Assembly (NCBI GenBank): GCA_000434995.1
Contig: FR895310.1
Coordinates: 1,467-7,534 of the forward strand
DNA length: 6,068 bases
Reading direction: 5' to 3'
Source of the DNA: Firmicutes bacterium CAG:341
GTDB taxonomy: Bacteria; Bacillota; Clostridia; Oscillospirales; Acutalibacteraceae
The notes beneath the pieces are model-generated. The model was not told where the DNA came from, ran no database searches, and was given only the letters and a program-made list of their open reading frames with translations. Positions 1 through 4,227 of this stretch are shown in pieces (within the stretch, counting starts at the first letter, position 1; every line of letters starts with the position of its first letter). The position numbers and the translations under genes are program-made.

Positions 1-51
1 GCTAGCCTGTCACGCTAGAGGTCGACGGTTCGAGCCCGTTCCGGGTCGCCA
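1..51 (+). tRNA. tRNA-Asp (GTC), 3' part only
   Basis: The 5' half lies outside the window. What remains folds as a tRNA: an anticodon stem CTAGC/GCTAG (2-6 with 14-18) enclosing the loop CTGTCAC with anticodon GTC at 9-11, then a T arm GACGG/CCGTT around TTCGAGC (24-40). The acceptor 3' strand is at 41-47, the discriminator is G48, as is normal for tRNA-Asp, and CCA is encoded at 49-51. It sits 5 bp before tRNA-Thr, so the two are almost certainly cotranscribed from a cluster promoter to the left of the window. Confidence 0.93.
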
Positions 52-56
52 TTTTT

Positions 57-132
57 GCTGATATGGCTCAGGTGGTAGAGCACATCCTTGGTAAGGATGA
101 GGTCACCGGTTCAAGTCCGGTTATCAGCTCCA
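57..132 (+). tRNA. tRNA-Thr (GGT)
   Basis: This is a complete 76-nt cloverleaf. The acceptor GCTGATA (57-63) pairs perfectly with TATCAGC (122-128). The anticodon stem CATCC/GGATG (83-87 with 95-99) holds the loop TTGGTAA, with anticodon GGT at 90-92, which reads ACC and ACU threonine codons. The T arm ACCGG/CCGGT surrounds TTCAAGT (105-121). The discriminator is T129 and CCA is encoded at 130-132. It is the last tRNA of the cluster, and a terminator begins 2 bp after the CCA. Confidence 0.97.
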
Positions 133-134
133 AG

Positions 135-167
135 GACAGAGATGCTTACCACCTCTGTCTTTTTTTA
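135..167 (+). terminator. Rho-independent terminator of the tRNA cluster
   Basis: A 7-bp perfect stem GACAGAG (135-141) / CTCTGTC (153-159) with an 11-nt loop is followed by eight consecutive T (160-167). Its position directly behind tRNA-Thr makes it the end of the tRNA operon. Confidence 0.9.
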
Positions 168-178
168 TATCCAAAATC

Positions 179-208
179 TTGAGACTCGCCGAGTCTCTTT
201 TTTATTTT
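179..208 (+). promoter_or_regulatory. Possible promoter of the PHP gene, overlapping the second terminator
   Basis: TTGAGA (179-184; 5 of 6 matches to the -35 consensus) is followed at 18 bp by TATTTT (203-208; 4 of 6). Transcription would begin about 10 nt before ATG 225, giving a very short leader with only a weak GGTG (216-219) as ribosome binding site. The -10 match is poor and AT-rich DNA gives such matches by chance; read-through from the tRNA cluster is the alternative. Confidence 0.3.
181..203 (+). terminator. Second, back-to-back terminator hairpin
   Basis: The stem GAGACT (181-186) / AGTCTC (192-197) with loop CGCCG is followed by six T (198-203). It lies 13 bp after the first terminator, giving tandem termination of the strongly expressed tRNA unit. 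It also ends only 21 bp before the next start codon, so it may shape expression of the PHP gene. Confidence 0.72.
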
Positions 209-224
209 AATTTGTGGTGTTGTT

Positions 225-995
225 ATGTTAAAAGATTTACATATTCATATTGAAAGAGGACCTTACACTTTAGAATGGATTGAAAAGTTCATTTCAAAAG
301 CTCAGCAAATGGAACTTGATGAAATTTGCCTGCTTGAACATTCAATTAGAATTAAAGATTTTCATCCCACTTTTAAAGAAGCAAGAAATTATAATAATTA
401 CCAAAGAAAGTGGTTTGACGAAAAAGCCAAAACTGCACATACGCTTGATGAATTCAAAGAACTTGCAAGCAAAGTGCGCTTAAAAAACTATCCCGTAAAA
501 GTTAGCTTCGGGCTTGAGGTTTGCTGGTTTGAGCAACATTCAAATTTAATAAGCGAACTCGTAAGCGACGGCTTTTTTGATTATCTTTTAGGCTCAGTTC
601 ATTGGGTTGATAATTGGACTTTTAACCAGCGAAAGTATCAGTGGCTCGGGCGTGATACAGATGAAATTTATACTCGCTATTTTGAACTTGAAAACTCACT
701 TGTTCAAAGTGATATATTTGATATTATAGCACATCCCGATTTAATAACCTGCCACAATATTTATCCTTCCTTTGATTTGTGTGATCAGTATGACGGATTG
801 TGCAAAAATATAAAAAAACATAATATGTGCCTTGAAATGAATACATCAAAAGGATTGGGAGTTAATAAAGAATTTCTTGACTTTGCGGTTAAAAACAGCG
901 TTAAATTTTCAACCGGTTCTGATGCACACAGGGTTGAAGATGTCGGCAGAAAAATAAAGGAAGCAGATGTGCTTATATCCCGTAGCTTGAAGTAA
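225..995 (+). CDS. PHP-domain phosphoesterase, possibly histidinol phosphatase
   Basis: This is a 256-residue protein covering a whole PHP domain. Visible metal-binding signatures, in order, are H6 and H8 (DLHIH), E38-H39, E98 (GLEV), H126 (GSVHW), H170 (AHPD), and D233 with H235 (GSDAH). This is the pattern of the trinuclear-metal PHP phosphoesterases. The length fits HisJ/HisK histidinol phosphatase (histidinol phosphate to histidinol, the penultimate steps of histidine synthesis) and related stand-alone PHP enzymes. No other his gene is visible, so the substrate is unproven. ATG 225 is chosen because later starts would remove the first HxH metal motif; its ribosome binding site is weak (GGTG at 216-219). 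The 3' end overlaps the convergent membrane-protein gene by 23 bp. The PHP domain is certain; the histidinol role is only likely. Confidence 0.88.
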   Translation: MLKDLHIHIERGPYTLEWIEKFISKAQQMELDEICLLEHSIRIKDFHPTFKEARNYNNYQRKWFDEKAKTAHTLDEFKELASKVRLKNYPVKVSFGLEVCWFEQHSNLISELVSDGFFDYLLGSVHWVDNWTFNQRKYQWLGRDTDEIYTRYFELENSLVQSDIFDIIAHPDLITCHNIYPSFDLCDQYDGLCKNIKKHNMCLEMNTSKGLGVNKEFLDFAVKNSVKFSTGSDAHRVEDVGRKIKEADVLISRSLK

Positions 996-1500
996 TGGGG
1001 TCTTTAAAAAGCGGAATAATCGGCGGCGCAAAGGTGAACAAAATAAATATTGTACTGCAAACAGCAAACAATATAATTGAAATGATATTTGCGCTTACGC
1101 TTTGCAATTTATCACTTTTAATAACGGTATAATCTACTGCAAATGCGCAAAATACGCCGATAAAAAATGATGCAATGTTTAATAAATCAATATTTTTTCC
1201 GATTATCCCTGTGTAAGTATAGAAAAATGAAAGTGTTATTCCCATTCCTACAAACACACCGATAAATTTTGCCGGGAAAATATTTTTTGATTTATGCATT
1301 ATAAAATATTGAGTGACCGTCCATATTAAATAAGGAAAGAAAATCAATTTTAAATGTTCCCACGGACTTTCGTTAATGGGGCAAAATAAGCCAACAACAG
1401 TATTGTTACCGCTCCATTCAAAAACGAAATGTGCAAGCGTACCTATAACGCTTACAAACACAAAACCAATAATGTCAAGCTTTAATAATGTTTTACTCAT
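973..1500 (-). CDS. DUF6512-like integral membrane protein
   Basis: This is a 175-residue hydrophobic protein with about five predicted membrane segments (near residues 9-28, 50-66, 78-98, 106-126 and 137-158). Conserved-looking polar signatures sit between them: H24 and E28 in the first helix region, the motif NESPWEHLK (43-51), and a late FAPP (157-160). The NES-WEHLK signature matches my recollection of the DUF6512 family of small membrane proteins in Firmicutes, whose function is unknown. The start ATG (complement of 1498-1500) has a good AGGTGA ribosome binding site 4 bp upstream (complement of 1505-1510). The gene is convergent with the PHP gene, and their last 23 bp overlap (973-995). 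It is divergent from tRNA-Ser. No signal-peptide cleavage or enzymatic motif is evident. Confidence 0.82.
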   Translation of the reverse strand: MSKTLLKLDIIGFVFVSVIGTLAHFVFEWSGNNTVVGLFCPINESPWEHLKLIFFPYLIWTVTQYFIMHKSKNIFPAKFIGVFVGMGITLSFFYTYTGIIGKNIDLLNIASFFIGVFCAFAVDYTVIKSDKLQSVSANIISIILFAVCSTIFILFTFAPPIIPLFKDPITSSYGI

Positions 1501-1537
1501 TTTATCACCTATAATATTGTATGTGGTAAATTGCTCT

Positions 1538-1565
1538 ATTATAAATTGAAATATTTGCTTGACAT
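1538..1565 (-). promoter_or_regulatory. Candidate promoter of the membrane-protein gene
   Basis: Read on the minus strand, ATGTCA (complement of 1560-1565; 4 of 6 to TTGACA) is followed at 16 bp by a perfect TATAAT (complement of 1538-1543). Initiation would be near 1531, leaving a leader of about 30 nt that includes the AGGTGA ribosome binding site. The -35 box falls on top of the -35 of the divergent tRNA-Ser promoter. Confidence 0.5.
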
Positions 1566-1587
1566 TTTGTTTAACTTATGATAAAGT
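1559..1587 (+). promoter_or_regulatory. Candidate promoter of tRNA-Ser
   Basis: A perfect TTGACA (1559-1564) is followed at exactly 17 bp by TAAAGT (1582-1587; 4 of 6). A better -10 match, TATAAC (1587-1592), is present but at an unfavourable 22-bp distance. Either way transcription would start in the 1590s, some 40 nt before tRNA-Ser, leaving a short 5' leader that RNase P would remove. Confidence 0.55.
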
Positions 1588-1614
1588 ATAACACGCACGA
1601 GATGTGCATAAAAC

Positions 1615-1635
1615 TTGACAGGTTCAACCCGTCAA
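1615..1635 (+). repeat. Inverted repeat in the tRNA-Ser leader
   Basis: TTGACAGGTT (1615-1624) and AACCCGTCAA (1626-1635) are reverse complements except for one A/C mismatch, separated by a single C at 1625. It ends 3 bp before the first base of tRNA-Ser. As RNA it would form a hairpin with outer stem TTGAC/GTCAA; as DNA it could be an operator. A smaller hairpin GCAC/GTGC (1595-1598 with 1604-1607) precedes it. Confidence 0.55.
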
Positions 1636-1638
1636 CTT

Positions 1639-1729
1639 GCAGAAGTACTCAAGTTGGTGACGAGGCGCCCCTGCTAAGGGCGTAGGTCGGGTAACCGGCG
1701 CGAGAGTTCGAGTCTCTCCTTCTGCGCCA
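1639..1729 (+). tRNA. tRNA-Ser (GCT)
   Basis: This is a complete 91-nt class II tRNA. The acceptor GCAGAAG (1639-1645) pairs with CTTCTGC (1719-1725). The anticodon stem CGCCC/GGGCG (1666-1670 with 1678-1682) holds loop CTGCTAA with anticodon GCT at 1673-1675, reading AGC and AGU serine codons. The long variable arm expected of tRNA-Ser is present: GTCGG/CCGGC (1686-1690 with 1695-1699) around a GTAA loop. The T arm GAGAG/CTCTC encloses TTCGAGT (1702-1718). The discriminator is G1726 and CCA is encoded at 1727-1729. It is a single-gene unit with its own promoter and terminator. Confidence 0.97.
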
Positions 1730-1764
1730 AAAAAGGAAGTATCATTTTTGATACTTCCTTTTTT
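1730..1764 (+). terminator. Rho-independent terminator of tRNA-Ser, potentially bidirectional
   Basis: A 10-bp perfect stem GGAAGTATCA (1735-1744) / TGATACTTCC (1749-1758) with a TTTT loop is followed by six T (1759-1764). It is preceded by a matching run of A (1729-1734), so it could also stop transcription arriving on the minus strand. Confidence 0.93.
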
Positions 1765-1790
1765 GATGCGAAGAACAGAGAGTCGAACAA
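1765..1790 (-). other. Degenerate tRNA 3'-end-like sequence
   Basis: Read on the minus strand, this stretch resembles the T-loop-to-acceptor end of the tRNA-Ser next door. It shares GTTCGA, then TCTCT after one mismatch, then TTCT and CGC with small shifts. The 5' T-stem strand no longer pairs, and the CCA is replaced by ATCA, so it is not a functional tRNA. It lies in inverted orientation directly behind the tRNA-Ser terminator. Either an old tRNA remnant, an attachment-site-like footprint, or chance. Confidence 0.3.
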
Positions 1791-1822
1791 GGCAATTTCG
1801 TCAAAAGAAATTTCGTGTTTGA

Positions 1823-1843
1823 ATGAATTTTTTCAAAATTCAT
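1823..1843. repeat. AT-rich perfect hairpin
   Basis: ATGAATTTT (1823-1831) and AAAATTCAT (1835-1843) form a perfect 9-bp inverted repeat around TTC. It is AT-only apart from one G/C pair, so a weak structure; no T-tract gives it a terminator role. Confidence 0.5.
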
Positions 1844-1868
1844 ATTAAACACTACATTCCTTTTTCCT

Positions 1869-1904
1869 CTCCACAAAAAGTTGACACTTTTTGTGGGAGT
1901 TTTT
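1869..1904 (+). terminator. Terminator-like hairpin with no known upstream gene
   Basis: A perfect 10-bp stem CCACAAAAAG (1871-1880) / CTTTTTGTGG (1887-1896) with loop TTGACA is extended outward by CT/GAG across one unpaired G. TTTTT follows (1900-1904). It meets the shape of a Rho-independent terminator on the plus strand, yet tRNA-Ser already has its own terminator 105 bp earlier. It could end a small RNA or be part of a repeat element. Confidence 0.5.
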
Positions 1905-2048
1905 GATTTTGCGTCAGGGTGTGAACAAAACTGATGATAAAACGCTCTACAACTCGGTAACATCTTGAAAGTTGAAAAAACATAATGTAAAATAGTATTG
2001 CATTCGATGAGAAATAAAAGAGTATTTTGAGGTAGGGAAATCCCGAAT

Positions 2049-2085
2049 AAAAGACAGATTGATTTTTCAATCTGTCTTTTGTTTT
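2049..2085 (+). terminator. Strong 14-bp terminator hairpin upstream of rimM
   Basis: AAAAGACAGATTGA (2049-2062) pairs perfectly over 14 bp with TCAATCTGTCTTTT (2067-2080) around a TTTT loop, followed by GTTTT. Because of the flanking A and T runs it works on either strand. It insulates the rimM promoter, which begins 16 bp later, and marks the end of some transcript in the 1765-2048 stretch for which no gene is visible. Confidence 0.85.
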
Positions 2086-2100
2086 GCCTAAATATTTCGC

Positions 2101-2130
2101 TTGAAATGAGTATATATTATATAGTATAAT
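2101..2130 (+). promoter_or_regulatory. Promoter of rimM-trmD
   Basis: TTGAAA (2101-2106) and a perfect TATAAT (2125-2130) stand 18 bp apart, directly behind the 2049-2085 terminator. Initiation near 2137 would leave a very short leader of about 12 nt containing GGTGAT (2138-2143) as ribosome binding site for ATG 2149. Confidence 0.75.
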
Positions 2131-2148
2131 AAAAAACGGTGATGTTTT

Positions 2149-2658
2149 ATGAAACAGTTTTTAGAAGTAGGAAAATTAAATAATACACACGGTATCAAAG
2201 GTGAGTTGAAAATGCAACTTTGGTGTGATGATATTGAATTTTTGAAACAGTTTAAAACTTTGTATTTTGATGATAAGGGGCAAAACAGTGTTGAAATTAC
2301 ATCTGTAAGATCCCAAAAAAATCTTGCAATAATAAAGCTTAAAGGTATTGATTCAATCGAGCAGGCGGAAACCGTAAAAGGTAAAATTCTTTATTGTAAC
2401 CGTGACGATGCTTCTATTGATGAAGATGCTAATTATATTGCAGACCTTATCGGCTGTTATGTGGTGGATATAGATACCGAAGAAGAGTACGGAAAGGTTG
2501 TTGATGTGCTTAACTACGGTTCGTGTGATATTTATGATACAGAATCTTGGGGAAAGCATACTCTTATCCCTGCAACACCCGATATAGTTAAGGAAATAAA
2601 TACGGAATATCAGGTTATTAAGATTAAGGCAATGAAAGGGCTTTTTGATGAGAATTGA
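2149..2658 (+). CDS. rimM: Ribosome maturation factor RimM
   Basis: This is a 169-residue protein of the usual RimM length. RimM is a cytoplasmic assembly factor that helps mature the head of the 30S subunit through ribosomal protein S19. The N-terminal domain opens with the family signature GKLNNTHGIKGELK (8-21). The C-terminal PRC-barrel begins about residue 97 (ADLIGCYVVD) and carries the usual LIPATPDIVKEI (139-150) and a final KGLFDEN. ATG 2149 follows GGTGAT at 5 bp. Its last 11 bp overlap trmD, implying translational coupling. In many bacteria rimM lies in rpsP-rimM-trmD-rplS; here the upstream neighbour is a terminator and a tRNA, and rpsP is absent from the window. Confidence 0.96.
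   Translation: MKQFLEVGKLNNTHGIKGELKMQLWCDDIEFLKQFKTLYFDDKGQNSVEITSVRSQKNLAIIKLKGIDSIEQAETVKGKILYCNRDDASIDEDANYIADLIGCYVVDIDTEEEYGKVVDVLNYGSCDIYDTESWGKHTLIPATPDIVKEINTEYQVIKIKAMKGLFDEN
2634..2640 (+). promoter_or_regulatory. Ribosome binding site that fixes the trmD start
   Basis: GAAAGGG (2634-2640) inside the end of rimM stands 7 bp before ATG 2648. This supports ATG 2648 over the in-frame TTG at 2645, which is only 4 bp away and would merely add one methionine. Confidence 0.7.
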
Positions 2659-3379
2659 TATAATGACGCTTTTTCCCGATATGTGCAATGCTGTTTTGAG
2701 CGAATCAATAATAGGCAGAGCGCGCCAAGCCGGAAAAGTTGAAATAAATTGTGTTGATATTAGGAACTATACGCTTGATAAGCACAGGCGTGTTGACGAT
2801 AAACCGTATGGCGGCGGAATGGGAATGATAATGGCACCGCAGCCTATTTTTGATTGCTATAAAGCAATAAGTGAAAATATAGGCGAAAAGCCGCATTTGA
2901 TATATCTTACGCCACAGGGCAAAACACTTACTCAACAAAGGGTAAAGGAACTTTCAAAGCTTGATAATCTTGTGCTTTTGTGCGGGCATTATGAGGGTAT
3001 TGATGAAAGAGTTATTGAAGAACTTGAACCTGAAGAAATTTCAGTTGGAGATTATGTGTTAACCGGCGGTGAACTTCCTGCTTTGATTGTGGCTGATTCG
3101 GTAGCAAGAATGTTGCCGGGTGTTTTAAGTGATGATGAATGTTTTGAAGAAGAAAGTCATTTTAATTCACTTCTTGAATATCCGCAGTATACACATCCGT
3201 CAAGCTGGAACGGCAGAGAGGTGCCGGATGTACTTCTATCAGGTCATCATGCAAAGGTTGATGAATGGCGCAGGCATAAATCACTTGAGCGCACATATAG
3301 GCGCAGGCCCGATATGCTTGAAAATGCCGAACTTGATAAAAAAGACAGAGAATTTTTGTCGAAACTTGAAAAAGAATAA
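2648..3379 (+). CDS. trmD: tRNA (guanine37-N1)-methyltransferase TrmD
   Basis: This is a 243-residue SPOUT-class enzyme that methylates G37 next to the anticodon using S-adenosylmethionine, preventing +1 frameshifts; it acts as a dimer with a trefoil-knot active site. Hallmarks are the N-terminus MRIDIMTLFPDM, GGGMGM (55-60), GHYEGIDERV (113-122), GDYVLTGGELPA (134-145), and LLEYPQYTHP (175-184), followed by the basic C-terminal tRNA-binding part. Its length is normal. Aligned by eye, the residue at the position of the catalytic Asp169 of the Haemophilus enzyme appears to be E169. The gene overlaps rimM by 11 bp. No rplS follows; instead there is a spacer without an obvious terminator and then the HPr promoter. 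Confidence 0.97.
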   Translation: MRIDIMTLFPDMCNAVLSESIIGRARQAGKVEINCVDIRNYTLDKHRRVDDKPYGGGMGMIMAPQPIFDCYKAISENIGEKPHLIYLTPQGKTLTQQRVKELSKLDNLVLLCGHYEGIDERVIEELEPEEISVGDYVLTGGELPALIVADSVARMLPGVLSDDECFEEESHFNSLLEYPQYTHPSSWNGREVPDVLLSGHHAKVDEWRRHKSLERTYRRRPDMLENAELDKKDREFLSKLEKE

Positions 3380-3460
3380 AAAAATATGTGAAATATGCAC
3401 AAATACCACTGAAAATTTTTATTTGAAATTAACAAGTCAAACGAAGTTACGGTATTATTG

Positions 3461-3488
3461 TTGACCGAATTTAATTTGGTGGTATAAT
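3461..3488 (+). promoter_or_regulatory. Promoter of the HPr gene
   Basis: TTGACC (3461-3466) and a perfect TATAAT (3483-3488) are separated by 16 bp, and TG at 3480-3481 adds an extended -10 element. Initiation near 3495 gives a 5' leader of about 60 nt. This is one of the best promoters in the window, consistent with the high expression expected of HPr. Confidence 0.82.
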
Positions 3489-3521
3489 AGTAATAAGAAA
3501 ACAAAAACACTTATATTAACC

Positions 3522-3533
3522 ACAATATATTGT
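3522..3533. repeat. 12-bp perfect palindrome in the HPr leader
   Basis: ACAATATATTGT is its own reverse complement. It lies about 27 bp downstream of the predicted transcription start and 9 bp before the ribosome binding site. It could be an operator for a dimeric repressor; as RNA its stem would be too tight and AT-rich to matter. It is AT-only in the centre, so chance is possible. Confidence 0.35.
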
Positions 3534-3556
3534 ACATTTAATGAGAGGTTTTAATT

Positions 3557-3820
3557 ATGTTCGTTAAAGATGTTAAGGTAGAAAACCAGGTTGGTCTTCA
3601 TGCTCGTCCGGCAACTTTCTTTATTCAAAAGGCAAACGAGTTCAAATCATCAATTTGGGTAGAAAAGGAAGAAAGAAGAGTTAATGCAAAGAGCCTTTTA
3701 GGCGTTCTTTCACTTGGTATTATGGGCGGAACTGATATTCGTATCATTGCCGACGGTTCAGATGAAGAAGCTGCTGTTGAAGGTCTTGTATCTCTCGTAA
3801 AATCAGGATTCACAGAATAA
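3557..3820 (+). CDS. ptsH: HPr family phosphocarrier protein
   Basis: This is an 87-residue cytoplasmic protein of exact HPr length. Both functional sites are present: His15 in GLHARPA (13-19), which takes phosphate from enzyme I and passes it to the sugar-specific EIIA proteins of the PTS, and Ser46 in NAKSLLGV (43-50), the target of HPr kinase/phosphorylase that links HPr to CcpA-type catabolite control in Firmicutes. Because His15 is kept, it is not a Crh-like protein. GAGAGG (3543-3548) lies 8 bp before ATG 3557. It is a single-gene unit with its own promoter; enzyme I (ptsI), often next door, is not seen. Whether it is the main PTS HPr or a second regulatory paralogue cannot be told from this window. 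Confidence 0.95.
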   Translation: MFVKDVKVENQVGLHARPATFFIQKANEFKSSIWVEKEERRVNAKSLLGVLSLGIMGGTDIRIIADGSDEEAAVEGLVSLVKSGFTE

Positions 3821-3854
3821 TTATTGTTTTAAAAATCAAAGAAAAAGGCATTGC

Positions 3855-3886
3855 TTGGGGCGCCCTCCGTAAGGAAGGTGCCCCAA
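3855..3886 (+). repeat. GC-rich 14-bp hairpin behind the HPr gene
   Basis: A long stem runs from TTGGGGC (3855-3861) pairing with GCCCCAA (3880-3886), inward through a G/T wobble and CC/GG pairs, with one C/A mismatch, to a GTAA tetraloop (3869-3872) of the stable GNRA type. It is far richer in GC than its surroundings. It is followed by AAGGCTTTG rather than a T-run, so it is not a classical terminator. It may protect the mRNA 3' end or be a dispersed palindromic repeat. Confidence 0.7.
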
Positions 3887-3923
3887 AGGCTTTGTATCTT
3901 AAATCAAATATTGTTGTATTTAG

Positions 3924-3952
3924 ACGGTGTAGCGGTTTGCTATGCCGTTTTT
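3924..3952 (+). terminator. Probable terminator of the HPr transcript
   Basis: ACGGTGTAGC (3924-3933) pairs over all 10 positions, two of them G/T wobbles, with GCTATGCCGT (3939-3948) around a GGTTT loop. It is followed by TTTT and further T-rich sequence. It lies about 100 bp after the HPr stop codon, so the GC-rich hairpin at 3855-3886 would be inside the mRNA tail. Confidence 0.7.
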
Positions 3953-4092
3953 GCTGTTTTTGTAGCTTTTTCGGAGGTTTTTGAATATTTCTCGAAAATG
4001 TGGGGATAATAAATAATTTTACATAAGAACCAAAATTACATATGCCTTAGTGGAATAGCCAAATGAATCTTATTATTCATCTTAAGTTTTAT

Positions 4093-4098
4093 TATAAT
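4093..4098 (+). promoter_or_regulatory. Upstream -10 box of the HTH gene
   Basis: A perfect TATAAT sits here with only a poor -35 (TTATTA, 4070-4075) at 17 bp. Initiation would be near 4105, exactly on the first operator-like palindrome, so a bound protein would block it. With no good -35 this remains a candidate. Confidence 0.4.
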
Positions 4099-4101
4099 TT
4101 A

Positions 4102-4116
4102 GTTGTCAAATTTGAC
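4102..4116 (+). promoter_or_regulatory. Operator-like site 1
   Basis: GTTGTCAAATTTGAC contains a perfect 12-bp palindrome, GTCAAATTTGAC (4105-4116). It is followed by TA, matching site 3. It overlaps the start point expected from the TATAAT at 4093-4098. Confidence 0.55.
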
Positions 4117-4149
4117 TATGCACTTTTTTACATGAAATTTTGGCAAAGG

Positions 4150-4162
4150 CAAATTTGACAAC
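4150..4162 (-). promoter_or_regulatory. Operator-like site 2, inverted
   Basis: CAAATTTGACAAC is the exact 13-bp reverse complement of GTTGTCAAATTTG in site 1 (4102-4114). The two arms are 35 bp apart (4115-4149), too far for a simple single-dimer site but suited to two bound dimers. It is preceded by a short GGCAAA direct repeat (4142-4153). Confidence 0.55.
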
Positions 4163-4166
4163 AAAA

Positions 4167-4185
4167 GTTGTCGTAAATGACTACC
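4167..4185 (+). promoter_or_regulatory. Operator-like site 3
   Basis: GTTGTCGTAAATGACTACC repeats the outer bases of site 1 in the same orientation and spacing (GTTGTC-N5-TGACTA) with a different centre. It starts 4 bp after site 2 and covers the -35 region of the extended -10 promoter at 4202-4210. Confidence 0.5.
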
Positions 4186-4201
4186 AAAACAATAAAATTC
4201 G

Positions 4202-4210
4202 TGATACAAT
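4202..4210 (+). promoter_or_regulatory. Extended -10 promoter of the HTH gene
   Basis: TGATACAAT combines TGN with TACAAT (5 of 6 to TATAAT), an extended -10 that can work without a good -35. Transcription would begin near 4217, which excludes the in-frame ATG at 4177 and leaves a leader of about 23 nt carrying GGAGG. Confidence 0.55.
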
Positions 4211-4227
4211 ATAAATACAATAAATGT

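Larger units (their letters stand above)
1765..2048. other. Gene-free, hairpin-rich intergenic stretch
   Basis: I see no credible gene here. The two minus-strand open frames across it (about 72 residues each) have no good ribosome binding site, overlap one another, and show no domain or motif. What can be seen is the tRNA-3'-like stretch at the left, a short direct repeat of AATTTCGT (1794-1801 and 1810-1817), an AT-rich hairpin at 1823-1843, a terminator-like hairpin at 1869-1904, and a small GGGA/TCCC palindrome near 2035-2044. The density of inverted repeats suggests a non-coding repeat element or an unrecognised small RNA locus rather than random spacer. Confidence 0.5.

Noticed and set aside
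1593..1638. Riboswitch or T-box in the tRNA-Ser leader
   Set aside because: The leader is only about 40 nt and has no T-box specifier or conserved T-box sequence; only simple hairpins are present.
1742..2070. Two overlapping minus-strand open frames of about 72-73 residues
   Set aside because: They run through the tRNA-Ser terminator and the orphan hairpins, lack a ribosome binding site, and have compositions typical of non-coding AT-rich DNA with no recognisable domain.
2645..2647. TTG start for TrmD one codon before ATG 2648
   Set aside because: ATG 2648 has better spacing from GAAAGGG and gives the standard TrmD N-terminus MRIDIMTLFPDM.
3129..3510. Open frames on both strands across the 3' end of trmD and its spacer
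   Set aside because: They are shadows of trmD in other frames, with no ribosome binding site or domain, and one would run through the HPr promoter.
3974..4018. GGAGG-like sequence followed by a TTG-started frame of about 11 codons
   Set aside because: The peptide is too short and unremarkable, and it lies directly behind a terminator without a promoter.
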